Assembly (NCBI RefSeq): GCF_032911445.1
Contig: NZ_JAWJEJ010000001.1
Span: 930,001-994,000, forward strand
Source of the DNA: Sphingomonas sp. HF-S4
Lineage (GTDB): Bacteria; Pseudomonadota; Alphaproteobacteria; Sphingomonadales; Sphingomonadaceae
Direction: 5' to 3'
DNA: 64,000 nt
Shown: one piece after another, positions 42,690 to 51,041 of the stretch
Layout of the letters: each line of letters opens with the position of its first letter
How positions within the stretch are numbered: the first letter of the stretch is position 1
Translations under genes and position numbers: made by a program
Notes under the pieces: model-generated
Told to the model about the DNA's origin: nothing
Seen by the model: only the letters and a program-made list of their open reading frames with translations
Database searches by the model: none

Positions 42690-43334
42690 TTACGCGCGGC
42701 TGCGCTCGTCGAAGTCTTCGAGCGAGATCGGTTCTGCGAACTGCAGGCCCGCAAATCCGTTCCGCACCCATCGCACCTGGCATCGCAGCAGCGGTGCCGC
42801 GCCACAGACGATCTCGACGACGTGGCCGGGCAGTAAGACCGGGCGCCCAAAGATCAACATGCCTCCCTGCGAAATATTGCAGATTTGCACTGCAAAACGC
42901 CGATCGCCGGCGCAAATGAGCGTCGCAGGGCGTGAGACCGAGTAGCGCGGCGCGCGCGGGGCCGGGGCCCTTTGCCGTTTCCGCGGCGCTGCGTGCAGCA
43001 AATCGAGCGGCAGCGGCGTGGCGAAGGAGAGGCCGGAGACCCGGTCCCGCGTCCAGCGCACCGTCGCCGGAACGCTGTGGCCGCCCTCGAATAACACCGC
43101 GCCGGCAAGCCCCGTACGAAGCGGCTGCGGTGTGCTTCCCGAAGCGCCACGGAGCGACAGCGCCTGCAGGCTGAAGTCCACCGTCTCGTCGCGCATCGAG
43201 AATTGGATTGTGCGGTGTCGCTGCGGGATGCGCGGATCCCGCCGCCGCTCGACTATCCCCCCATCGGTCGCATCCTCGACCGGCACCACAACGGATAGGT
43301 TCTGACTTTTACGCAACGCAAGTCCCCCGACCAA
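42690..43334 (-). CDS. Tandem PilZ-domain protein, probable c-di-GMP effector
   Basis: A 214-residue soluble protein with two PilZ-like halves. The C-terminal half keeps the ligand motifs: Arg130-x4-Arg135 (RYSVSR) and Asn153-Ile-Ser-Gln-Gly-Gly158, matching RxxxR and [D/N]xSxxG. The N-terminal half has an Arg-rich start (ERRRDPR) but a degenerate second motif (ALSLRGAS), and both halves end with a similar strand (VRWTRDRVSGLSFA and VRWVRNGFAGLQFA), suggesting duplication. It precedes the FixJ-like regulator and may link c-di-GMP to pilus or adhesin output. The upstream 160 bases carry strong palindromes. Confidence 0.87.
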   Translation of the reverse strand: MVGGLALRKSQNLSVVVPVEDATDGGIVERRRDPRIPQRHRTIQFSMRDETVDFSLQALSLRGASGSTPQPLRTGLAGAVLFEGGHSVPATVRWTRDRVSGLSFATPLPLDLLHAAPRKRQRAPAPRAPRYSVSRPATLICAGDRRFAVQICNISQGGMLIFGRPVLLPGHVVEIVCGAAPLLRCQVRWVRNGFAGLQFAEPISLEDFDERSRA

Positions 43335-43387
43335 CGAACTTCCGCGCTCTTTGACCCCTGCAAATGCAATCTGCTGTTAACGAAGGG

Positions 43388-43427
43388 ACGGTAGTTATAC
43401 CGTATGCCTAGAAACGTTTCGCATACG
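43388..43427. promoter_or_regulatory. Nested palindromes upstream of the PilZ/response-regulator operon
   Basis: ACGGTA-4-TACCGT (43388-43403) overlaps a larger dyad CGTATGC (43401-43407) ... GCATACG (43421-43427), whose interior holds the perfect 10-mer GAAACGTTTC (43411-43420). The block sits 54-93 bases before the PilZ start. It looks like one or two operators rather than a terminator because no T-run follows. Confidence 0.5.
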
Positions 43428-43494
43428 TCTCGAATGCAAGCTTTCGGGAAATCGGAACCCGATCCCCCGAAAGCCGATGCGCCTGTCGCGAGCG

Positions 43495-44220
43495 CTACAT
43501 GTTCGCTGCGGTTGGCCGAACGATCACTTCGTTGATGTCGACGCCCTCGGGCTGTTCGAGCGCGAAGCGGATCGCGCGCGCGATGGCATCCGGGGTTAGC
43601 GACTTCTTCCGCCAGTCCTTGAGCGCGGCGGCAACCTGCGGGTCGGTAATGTCGTCGCCCAGCTCGGTCGCGGTGACGCCGGGCGAGATGACCGTAGAGC
43701 GGATCTCGTCATGCTCCTGCCGCAGCCCTTCGGTGATCGCCCACACCGCATATTTTGTGCCGCAATAGACCGCGGCGGTCGGCAGGACGAGGTGCGCGCC
43801 GATCGAAGCGACGTTGACGACGTGCCCCTGCTTCTGCGCGACGAAGCGCGGCAGCACCGCGGCGATGCCGTTGAGCACGCCGTGAATGTTGACGTCGATC
43901 ATCCGCTTCCACTCGTCGCGCTTGAGGGCGGCGAGCGGCGAGAGCGGCATCACCCCGGCATTGTTGACCAGCACGTCGATCCGGCCGAACCGCGCCTCCG
44001 CCGCATTGGCAAAGGCGTCGAAATCTTCAGGGTCGGTCACGTCCAGAGCGCGCCAGGCGGCAGCGTCGCCAAGCTCGGCCGCGAGCGCTTCCAGCCGCTC
44101 GCCGCGGCGTGCGCCGATAAACAATTGCGCGCCCGCCGCGGCCAGCTCGCGGACCGTGGCTTCGCCGATCCCGCTCGAGGCGCCGGTGACCAGAACGACC
44201 TTTTCGCTGATACCCGTCAT
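43495..44220 (-). CDS. Short-chain dehydrogenase/reductase
   Basis: A 241-residue classical SDR. ATG 44220 follows AAAGGAAATCATC. Motifs: NAD(P) motif TGASSGIG (residues 12-19), DVTDP (60-64), NNAG (86-89), Ser139, and Tyr152-x3-Lys156 in VYCGTKYA. It belongs to the YdfG/serine-3-dehydrogenase-like group by overall pattern, often NADP-dependent with broad substrates. It is divergent from an AraC regulator 148 bases away, which probably controls it. Confidence 0.92.
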   Translation of the reverse strand: MTGISEKVVLVTGASSGIGEATVRELAAAGAQLFIGARRGERLEALAAELGDAAAWRALDVTDPEDFDAFANAAEARFGRIDVLVNNAGVMPLSPLAALKRDEWKRMIDVNIHGVLNGIAAVLPRFVAQKQGHVVNVASIGAHLVLPTAAVYCGTKYAVWAITEGLRQEHDEIRSTVISPGVTATELGDDITDPQVAAALKDWRKKSLTPDAIARAIRFALEQPEGVDINEVIVRPTAANM

Positions 44221-44327
44221 GATGATTTCCTTTTGTCTGGAGTGACGCAGTGGAGATGGGGCAGGAGAGGGCCCAGGCGGTAGCGCGATCACCCGAAGAC
44301 TTTGCACGATCCTCCAAATCCGTTGTT

Positions 44328-44347
44328 GCGCGCTTGCGCTAGCGCGC
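44328..44347. promoter_or_regulatory. GC palindrome in the SDR/AraC intergenic region
   Basis: GCGCGC (44328-44333) and GCGCGC (44342-44347) flank TTGCGCTA, giving a near-perfect dyad 22 bases before the AraC gene start. In alternating GC sequence such dyads can be chance, so confidence is low. Confidence 0.25.
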
Positions 44348-44368
44348 GGCATCGTCGATCGAGGTGGC

Positions 44369-45265
44369 ATGGAAAATATTGCCCAGCTTGCCGAGCTGCT
44401 TCAGCAGCACACGCCCGAACCCGGCATGTTCGGCACCGCTATCGGGCGGCTGTCGCTGATCCGCGCGAACCAGCCGAGCGAGCCGGTGCCGGCAGTATAC
44501 GAGGCCTCGCTTTGCCTGATCGCCCAGGGATCGAAGCGGGTCTCGCTGGGCGAGGACAGCATGGTCTACGACGCGTCGCGCTATTTGATCGTCTCGGTCG
44601 ATCTGCCGCTGACGGGCCATGTGCTCGAGGCCAGCGCCGGCGCCCCCTATCTGTGCTGCAAGATCGATCTAGATACTGCCGCGCTTGCGGACATGGTCGC
44701 GGCCGACGAACGCGGCGCGCCGAGGAGCAACCTGCCGCCGCTGGCGATCTATCCGAGCGACCCCGACCTGATCGACGCCGCGTGCCGGCTGGTGCGGTTG
44801 CTCGACCGTCCCGAGAGCATCGCCGCGCTGGCGCCGCTGATCGAGCGCGAGATCCTCTATCGCCTTCTGACCGGGCCGCATGGCGCGATGCTGCACCACA
44901 TCGCCTCCGCCGACAGCCGCCTCAACCAGATCAGCCGCGCGATCGCCGCGATCCGCAGCGGTTATCACGCGCAGCTCCGCGTCGATGACATAGCGGCGGC
45001 GGCGGGCATGAGCGCCTCGTCGCTGCACGCCCATTTCAAGGCGGTCACGCGGATGACCCCGCTCGAATATCAGAAGCGGCTGCGGCTCCAAGAGGCGCGG
45101 CGGCTGATGCTGGCGGGGGGCGCGAGCGCGGGCTCGGCGGGCTTCGCGGTGGGCTATGAAAGCCCTTCGCAGTTCAGCCGCGAATATCGCCGCCTGTTCG
45201 GCGCGCCGCCGCGGCAGGACATCGAGCGGATCCAGCATCGGGAAGCGTACAACGTGGCACTATGA
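44369..45265 (+). CDS. AraC-family transcriptional regulator
   Basis: A 298-residue regulator with an N-terminal cupin-like effector domain of the AraC_N type (VYEASLCLIAQGSKRVSLGE, YLIVSVDLPLTGHV) and a C-terminal double helix-turn-helix: LRVDDIAAAAGMSASSLHAH, FKAVTRMTPLEYQKRLRLQE, then GFAVGYESPSQFSREYRRLF. Proteins with this N-terminal domain are commonly next to SDR or aldo-keto reductase genes and activate them in response to aldehydes or similar compounds. Here it is divergent from an SDR gene. The start ATG 44369 has a weak GAGGTGGC upstream. Confidence 0.9.
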   Translation: MENIAQLAELLQQHTPEPGMFGTAIGRLSLIRANQPSEPVPAVYEASLCLIAQGSKRVSLGEDSMVYDASRYLIVSVDLPLTGHVLEASAGAPYLCCKIDLDTAALADMVAADERGAPRSNLPPLAIYPSDPDLIDAACRLVRLLDRPESIAALAPLIEREILYRLLTGPHGAMLHHIASADSRLNQISRAIAAIRSGYHAQLRVDDIAAAAGMSASSLHAHFKAVTRMTPLEYQKRLRLQEARRLMLAGGASAGSAGFAVGYESPSQFSREYRRLFGAPPRQDIERIQHREAYNVAL

Positions 45266-45271
45266 ACTCCC

Positions 45272-45286
45272 CTCCCTTTCAGGGAG
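45272..45286. terminator. Short hairpin after the AraC gene
   Basis: CTCCCT-TTC-AGGGAG lies 7 bases after the AraC stop. It is a short stem followed by AAGAAT, without a T-run, so it is only a possible terminator or dispersed-repeat remnant in the 95-base gap before the LacI gene. Confidence 0.3.
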
Positions 45287-45360
45287 AAGAATCTCGACGT
45301 CCGAAACGAACAGCCCCGCTTCGCTTGACAGCCCATCACCACTCCCGCCAATCCTCGCCG

Positions 45361-46446
45361 ATGGGAGCCGGACACAGCAACGCGACCAAACGTGCCGATC
45401 CGCCCGGCATCGTCCAGCCCACGATGGACGATGTCGCCGCGCTTGCCGGCGTCGCGCGGGCCACGGTTTCGCGCGTGCTCAGCAACCACGCCAATGTCCG
45501 CGCCGAAGTGCGCGAGCGGGTGATGCATGTCGTCGCCGCGCTCGACTATCGCGTCAATCCGCAGGCGCGCGGCCTCGCCAGCAAGATCAGCAAGACTTTG
45601 GTGCTCGTCCACTGCACCACTCCCGATGCCGAGCCCAATTCCTATTATGATTCGGCCCTAGAGCTAGGGGCGCTGCGCGCCGCGGCGGCCGGCGGGTTCG
45701 AGCTGTCGACGCTCAGCCTGTTCACCGACGATCCGCGCCGCTCGGACAAATTGATCGAGCTGCTCGCCTCGGGCCGCTGCGCCGGCGCGATCCTGACCCC
45801 GCCGATGTCGGACGATGTCGCGCTGGCGCGGCGGCTGGTCGGGCTGGGCTATCCCGCGGTCTGCGTCGCGCCGGGCGACGAGGTGCGCGGGCTGCTCGCG
45901 GGGGTCGGGCTCGACGAGGAAGCGGCGGGGCACGAGATGGGCGCGCATGTCGTCGCGCTCGGTCATCGCCGGCTCGGCTATGTGCTGGGGATCGAGGGGC
46001 ATCGCTCGGCCGAGCTGCGCTATGCCGGCTTCCTGCGCGCGGTCCACGACGCCGGATTGCCCGAGAGCGCGGTGACTTCGTCGCGCGGCGACTTCACCTT
46101 CCGCGCCGGAGTCCTCTGCACCCAGCAATTGCTCGACACCGCGGTGCGGCCGAGCGCGATCATCTGCGCCAACGACGATATGGCGGTGGGCGCGCTGTTC
46201 GCGGCGCACCGCATGAACCTCGCAGTGCCGGCCGAGCTGTCGATCGTCGGCTTCGACGACGCCCCGATCTCGGCGCACACCTGGCCGCCGTTGACCACGG
46301 TCCACCAGCCGGTCCGCCGGATCGCGGCGCGCGCGGTCGATCTGCTCGTCGAGATGCTTCGCCACGGCATGCCGGCCAAGGCTGTGTTCGAGTCAGTCGA
46401 GCACCGCCTCGTCCTGCGCGAATCCGCCGCCGAACCGCGCGACTGA
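45361..46446 (+). CDS. LacI-family repressor of the adjoining glycan locus
   Basis: A 361-residue LacI-type regulator. The helix-turn-helix is at residues 21-45 (TMDDVAALAGVARATVSRVL), followed by the hinge YRVNPQARGLASKISKTLVL and a periplasmic-binding-protein-like domain with CAGAILTPPM, GHRRLGYVLGIEGHR, AIICANDDMAVGALFAAH and LSIVGFDDAPISAHTWPPLT. ATG 45361 is chosen as the nearest plausible start; an in-frame ATG at 45262 overlapping the AraC gene and one at 45424 are alternatives, and none has a strong ribosome site. It precedes, in the same direction, a TBDR gene whose promoter carries a LacI-type palindrome, so it very likely represses that locus. Confidence 0.9.
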   Translation: MGAGHSNATKRADPPGIVQPTMDDVAALAGVARATVSRVLSNHANVRAEVRERVMHVVAALDYRVNPQARGLASKISKTLVLVHCTTPDAEPNSYYDSALELGALRAAAAGGFELSTLSLFTDDPRRSDKLIELLASGRCAGAILTPPMSDDVALARRLVGLGYPAVCVAPGDEVRGLLAGVGLDEEAAGHEMGAHVVALGHRRLGYVLGIEGHRSAELRYAGFLRAVHDAGLPESAVTSSRGDFTFRAGVLCTQQLLDTAVRPSAIICANDDMAVGALFAAHRMNLAVPAELSIVGFDDAPISAHTWPPLTTVHQPVRRIAARAVDLLVEMLRHGMPAKAVFESVEHRLVLRESAAEPRD

Positions 46447-46465
46447 CCGTCCGGTCGACATGCCA

Positions 46466-46495
46466 TTGACGCAGGTGCGATAGTGCACGTACAAG
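46466..46495 (+). promoter_or_regulatory. Sigma-70-like promoter of the second TonB receptor locus
   Basis: TTGACG (46466-46471) and TACAAG (46490-46495) are spaced by 18 bases, and the LacI-type operator begins 2 bases further on. The leader to the receptor start at 46588 would be about 85 bases. Confidence 0.5.
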
Positions 46496-46496
46496 A

Positions 46497-46512
46497 TTGG
46501 AAGCGCTTTCAA
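46497..46512. promoter_or_regulatory. LacI-family operator
   Basis: TTGGAAGCGCTTTCAA is a 16-base near-perfect palindrome (7 of 8 pairs) with the central GCGC core of LacI/GalR-family and cre-like sites. It overlaps the expected transcription start, ideal for repression by the LacI protein coded just upstream at 45361. Confidence 0.75.
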
Positions 46513-46587
46513 TGGTGGAACGCTGTCACTAGGAAGCACGAAGAGAGGCGAGGCGGATTACCGCCCGCACGCTTAGGGGAGTATGGC

Positions 46588-49449
46588 ATGGGGCGGACGG
46601 CCGGCGCGCGTCGCAACACATCGACATCGTGGAAATTCGGCCTCACTGCGTCGTCGCTTGCGCTCGCGGCAGGGCTTCCCGGGGCGGCGTTCGCGCAGGA
46701 GGCAGCGCAGGACGAGCAGCCCGCGCCCGAGGAGGAGATCGTCGTCACCGGGCTGCGTGCCAGCCTCGAAAGCTCGATCAACACCAAGCGCGACAATGCG
46801 TCGATCGTCGAGGCGGTCTCGGCCGAGGACATCGGCAAGCTCCCCGACGTGTCGATCGCCGAATCGATCGCGCGCCTGCCGGGCCTCGCCGCCCAGCGGG
46901 TCAACGGCCGCGCCCAGGTGATCTCGATCCGCGGCCTCGCGCCCGACTTCACCACCACCTTGCTCAACGGCCGCCAGCAGGCGAGTTCGGGCGACAATCG
47001 TGCGGTCGAGTTCGACCAATATCCTTCCGAATTGCTGTCGAGCGTCGTGGTCTACAAGACCCCCGATGCCAGCATCGCCGGCATGGGGCTGTCGGGCAGC
47101 GCCGACCTGCGCACGGTGCGTCCGCTAGCCTTCGGCAAGCGCGTGATCGCGCTCAACCTGCGCGGCGAGCTCGATGCCGATGGCGGCAAGAACGCCGACA
47201 TCTCGCGGCGCGGCTGGCGCGGCACGGTGAGCTATATCGATCAGAACGCCAGCGGCACGCTCGGCTGGTCGATCGGATATGCCCATCTCGATTCGCCGAG
47301 CCACGTCCAGCATTACAAGGCGTTCGGCTATGAATCATTCGGCGGCGTCTGCGAGCCGGGCACCTCGCAGCCGCCCTCGTGCAGCCCCGATACCGTCCAG
47401 CCCGATTCAGCCGATGCGGCGCTTCAGCTCAACGGGCAGGAGATCTGGCAGACCAGCCGGCGCAATCAACGCGACGGCGTGATGGGTGCGCTCGAATGGC
47501 AGCCGAGCGATGGCGTGCACAGCGTCCTCGATCTCTATTATTCGCGCTTCAAGCAGAAGGAAGTCGTCCGCGGCGCGCAATGGTTCTCGAACGGCTGGGC
47601 CGACAATGCGACCTTCACCAATGTCGGCCTCACCGAAATCGGCGGGTCGCAGGTCGGCACTTCGGGGCGCGTCACCAATGCCGTGCCGATCCTGCGCAAC
47701 GACCTGAACACGCGCGAGGACGAGCTGTTCGCCGCCGGGCTCAACAACGAATTCCAGCTCGACGACCGCACGCGCTTCGTCGCCGACCTCAGCTATTCGC
47801 GCAACAAGCGCGACGAGACCTATATCGAGACCTATGCCGGCTATGGCGCGGGGCCGTTCCAGACCCGCACGCTCGATGCCTACGACTTCTCCTTCCCGGT
47901 CGACGGGTCGTATCCCACCTATGATTTCGGGCTCGATTATGCCGATGCCGCGCAGATCTCGCTCGGCGACCGCGCCCCCTGGGGCGGCTGGGGGCATGAC
48001 GGCCTGCTCAAGTCGCCGCACGTCAAGGAGGATCTCGCCGCGATCGACCTCCAGCTGAGCCGTGAGCTCGACGGGTTCTTCAGCGGCATCGAGATCGGCG
48101 TCAACTATACCCGGCGGGTCAAGAGCAAGACCGTGGACGAGTTCGATCTCAATCTCAAGAACAGCCGCCAGCAGGTTCTGATCGGATCGCAATATCTGCT
48201 CGATCCGACCTCGCTCGATTTCGCCGGCTTCGGCAACGTCATCGCCTGGGACCTCGCCGCTGCGCTCGACAATTATTACGACCAGACCCCACTCGAAGAC
48301 GCCAACCATTTCGACAAGACGTGGAAGATCAACGAGGATATCGTCACCTGGAAGGCCAAGGCGAATATCGACTGGGGCCGGCTGCGCGGCAATGTCGGCG
48401 TGCAGGTGGTCAGCCAGTTCCAGGCCTCGTCGGGGCTGCGGATCAACCAGACGCTGACGCCGATCGCGCTGTCCCAGGTCTACGAGACCGCCTACTATAC
48501 CGACGTGCTGCCCAGCGCGAACCTGATCTACGATCTGGGCGGCGGGCATCGTTTCCGCTTGGCGGCGGCCAAGGTGCTCGCGCGTCCGCGGATGGACGAC
48601 ATGCGTGCCAATTTCACGCCGGGGTTCAATACCAATCCGTGCGGCGGCAGCCCGCCCTGCGCACCGGGGAGCACGGTCAATCCCTGGTCGGCGACCGGGG
48701 GCAACCCCGACCTACAGCCGTGGCGCGCCAAGGCGCTCGATGTCGCGTACGAATGGTATATCGGCAAGGCGACCTATATCAGCGTCGCGGGCTTCTATAA
48801 GTGGCTCGACAACTACATCTACAACCGCAACTTCGCGATCGACTTTTCGGGCCTGCCGATCCCGACCAACCAGATCCCGCCGGGCATCGTGATCAGCCCG
48901 CTCGGCCAGGTGACGATGCCCGCCAACGGTCCCGGCGGCAATTTGAAGGGCATCGAGGTCAGCGGCGCGTTCGAGATCGGCCGGTTGGTCCCCGCGCTCG
49001 ATGGTTTCGGGTTCACCGGCAGCTACTCGTACACGGAATCGAACCTAAACCCGACCGACAACAACGATGTGGTGCGCATCCCCGGCCTGTCAGGAACGGT
49101 GTACAACGTCACCGGTTACTTCGAAAAATGGGGGTTCCAGGCCCGCGCGAGCTATCGCTTCCGCTCGGCGTTCAAGGGCGAGACGGTGCAGCTCTTCACC
49201 AATCGCGGCTACACCGAGATCCTCGCCGACAAGCAGCTCGATACCCAGATCGGCTACACCTTCCCCGAAGGGTCTGCGCTGTCGGGGCTCGGCATCCTGC
49301 TCCAGGTCAGCAACGTCACCGATTCGCCCTATCGCACGCGGCTCGGTCTCGACAATGGCGGCACCCAGACCAGCGACGGGACGCCGTTGCCCGAGACCTA
49401 TGAGAAATACGGCCGTCAGTTCCTACTGGGACTGAACTACCGCTTCTGA
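46588..49449 (+). CDS. TonB-dependent outer-membrane receptor, GH30-linked locus
   Basis: A 953-residue receptor. ATG 46588 follows AGGGGAGTATGGC; the signal peptide (GRTAGARRNTSTSWKFGLTA...GAAFAQ) is long, typical of sphingomonad TBDRs. TonB-box-like EEEIVVTGLRASLESSI precedes the plug (VSAEDIGKLPDVSIAESIAR, VISIRGLAPDFTTTLLNG). The barrel ends YGRQFLLGLNYRF with terminal Phe. It should import an oligosaccharide later cut by the GH30 enzyme. A LacI-type operator lies upstream, and a strong terminator at 49458 separates it from the halogenase-like gene. Confidence 0.93.
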   Translation: MGRTAGARRNTSTSWKFGLTASSLALAAGLPGAAFAQEAAQDEQPAPEEEIVVTGLRASLESSINTKRDNASIVEAVSAEDIGKLPDVSIAESIARLPGLAAQRVNGRAQVISIRGLAPDFTTTLLNGRQQASSGDNRAVEFDQYPSELLSSVVVYKTPDASIAGMGLSGSADLRTVRPLAFGKRVIALNLRGELDADGGKNADISRRGWRGTVSYIDQNASGTLGWSIGYAHLDSPSHVQHYKAFGYESFGGVCEPGTSQPPSCSPDTVQPDSADAALQLNGQEIWQTSRRNQRDGVMGALEWQPSDGVHSVLDLYYSRFKQKEVVRGAQWFSNGWADNATFTNVGLTEIGGSQVGTSGRVTNAVPILRNDLNTREDELFAAGLNNEFQLDDRTRFVADLSYSRNKRDETYIETYAGYGAGPFQTRTLDAYDFSFPVDGSYPTYDFGLDYADAAQISLGDRAPWGGWGHDGLLKSPHVKEDLAAIDLQLSRELDGFFSGIEIGVNYTRRVKSKTVDEFDLNLKNSRQQVLIGSQYLLDPTSLDFAGFGNVIAWDLAAALDNYYDQTPLEDANHFDKTWKINEDIVTWKAKANIDWGRLRGNVGVQVVSQFQASSGLRINQTLTPIALSQVYETAYYTDVLPSANLIYDLGGGHRFRLAAAKVLARPRMDDMRANFTPGFNTNPCGGSPPCAPGSTVNPWSATGGNPDLQPWRAKALDVAYEWYIGKATYISVAGFYKWLDNYIYNRNFAIDFSGLPIPTNQIPPGIVISPLGQVTMPANGPGGNLKGIEVSGAFEIGRLVPALDGFGFTGSYSYTESNLNPTDNNDVVRIPGLSGTVYNVTGYFEKWGFQARASYRFRSAFKGETVQLFTNRGYTEILADKQLDTQIGYTFPEGSALSGLGILLQVSNVTDSPYRTRLGLDNGGTQTSDGTPLPETYEKYGRQFLLGLNYRF

Positions 49450-49457
49450 TCCCTCCT

Positions 49458-49493
49458 GGGGAGGCGCGACGAAAGTTGCGCCTCCCCGTTTTT
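49458..49493 (+). terminator. Rho-independent terminator between TonB receptor and halogenase-like genes
   Basis: A 13-bp stem (49458-49470 with 49475-49487, one G-T pair) with a GAAA tetraloop is followed by GTTTTT. This is a textbook intrinsic terminator 8 bases after the receptor stop. It would let the receptor be made in excess over the downstream enzymes. Confidence 0.92.
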
Positions 49494-49534
49494 CGCGGAA
49501 CGTGTCAGACTTCGCGCAAGGGAGAGGAACCGCG

Positions 49535-51028
49535 ATGCAGCAGCTCAGGCGTATCCTGATCGTCGGCGGCGGCTCGGCGGGCTGGATGTCCGCCGCCTTA
49601 TTGTCAAAGCTTTTCCGTGGCTTGTACGAGATCACTTTGATCGAGTCCGAAGAAATCGGCACGATCGGCGTTGGCGAGGCGACCATCCCCGCGATCAAGA
49701 AATACAACGAGCTGCTTGGCCTCGACGAGAACGCCTTCCTCCGCGACACTTTCGGTACCTTCAAGCTCGGTATCCAGTTCGTCGACTGGCTGCGGCGGGG
49801 TTCGAGCTACATCCACGGCTTCGGGGTGATCGGCCGGGATCTCGGCTGGCTGCGCTGCCACCAATATTGGCTCAAGATGCACGCCCTCGGTCGCGCCGGG
49901 GACTTCGCCGACTATTCGATCAACACCGCCGCAGCGCTGAAGGACAAGTTCCGCCGCGCCGATCCCAAGATGGCGGAATCGCCGATCGGCCACATCGCCA
50001 ACGCCTTCCATTTCGATGCCAGCCTCTATGCCAAGTTCCTGCGCGGCGATGCCGAGCAACGGGGCGTGATCCGACGCGAGGGCAAAGTGGCCGACGTCAC
50101 CCTGCGGCCCGATGGTTTCGTCGAGTCGGTGACGATGGCCGACGGTGCGGTGATCGAAGCCGACCTGTTCGTCGACTGCTCGGGCTTCCGTGGGCTGATC
50201 ATCGAGCAGGCGATGGCGACCGGCTATGAGGACTGGACGCACTGGCTGCCCTGCGACCGCGCCATCGCGGTGCCGTGCGCCCGCAGCGATGCGTTCACCC
50301 CCTATACCCGCGCCACCGCGCGCACCGCGGGCTGGCAATGGCGCATCCCGCTCCAGCACCGCACCGGCAACGGCCATGTCTATTCGAGCGCACATATCGA
50401 CGATGCCGAGGCCGAGGCGATGCTCCTCGCCAATCTCGACGGCGAACAGCTCGCCGAGCCCAACCGCATCCGCTTCGTCACTGGCAAGCGCCGGCAGATC
50501 TGGAACCGCAACTGCGTCGCGATCGGGTTGGCGGCGGGGTTCCTCGAGCCGCTCGAATCGACCAGCCTGCACCTGATCCAGTCGTCGATCATCCGGATGG
50601 TGCGGCTGCTCCCCGATGCGCGCTTCGATCCCGCGACGATCGCCGAGTTCAATCGCCAGACCGACTTCGAGTATGCGCGCGTCCGCGACTTCCTGATCCT
50701 CCACTACAAAGCGACGACACGCGACGACACGCCGTTCTGGCGCCATTGCCGCGACATGGACGTGCCCGACACGCTGCGGCGGAAGATCGAGCTGTTCGCC
50801 GCCAATGGCCGCATCTTCCGTGAGGACGAGGAGCTGTTCTCCGAGGAGAGCTGGATCCAGGTGTTCCTCGGCCAGGGCGTGATCCCGCGCGGCTATGACC
50901 CGCTGGTCGATATCAAGAGCGAGGCGCAGGTCGAGCAGTATCTCGGCAATATCCGCGGGGTGATCGCCAAGTGCGTCGACCTGATGCCGAGCCATGCCGA
51001 CTATGTTGCCAAGACATGCGCGGCCTGA
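49535..51028 (+). CDS. Tryptophan halogenase-like FADH2-dependent flavoprotein
   Basis: A 497-residue protein of the flavin-dependent halogenase family. ATG 49535 follows GGGAGAGGAACC. Motifs: FAD site GGGSAGW (residues 11-17), GEATIP (47-52), Lys77 in TFKLGIQFVDW aligned with the catalytic lysine of tryptophan 7-halogenase, the halogenase signature W267-Q-W269-R-I-P272, and EPLESTSLH. It thus looks catalytically complete. Genes like this are frequent beside TBDRs in sphingomonad and Caulobacter glycan loci, where the substrate is unknown. It sits between the terminator and the GH30 gene (13-base gap) and is probably co-transcribed with GH30 and the FHS carrier. Confidence 0.9.
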   Translation: MQQLRRILIVGGGSAGWMSAALLSKLFRGLYEITLIESEEIGTIGVGEATIPAIKKYNELLGLDENAFLRDTFGTFKLGIQFVDWLRRGSSYIHGFGVIGRDLGWLRCHQYWLKMHALGRAGDFADYSINTAAALKDKFRRADPKMAESPIGHIANAFHFDASLYAKFLRGDAEQRGVIRREGKVADVTLRPDGFVESVTMADGAVIEADLFVDCSGFRGLIIEQAMATGYEDWTHWLPCDRAIAVPCARSDAFTPYTRATARTAGWQWRIPLQHRTGNGHVYSSAHIDDAEAEAMLLANLDGEQLAEPNRIRFVTGKRRQIWNRNCVAIGLAAGFLEPLESTSLHLIQSSIIRMVRLLPDARFDPATIAEFNRQTDFEYARVRDFLILHYKATTRDDTPFWRHCRDMDVPDTLRRKIELFAANGRIFREDEELFSEESWIQVFLGQGVIPRGYDPLVDIKSEAQVEQYLGNIRGVIAKCVDLMPSHADYVAKTCAA

Positions 51029-51041
51029 GGAGAGAAATGCC

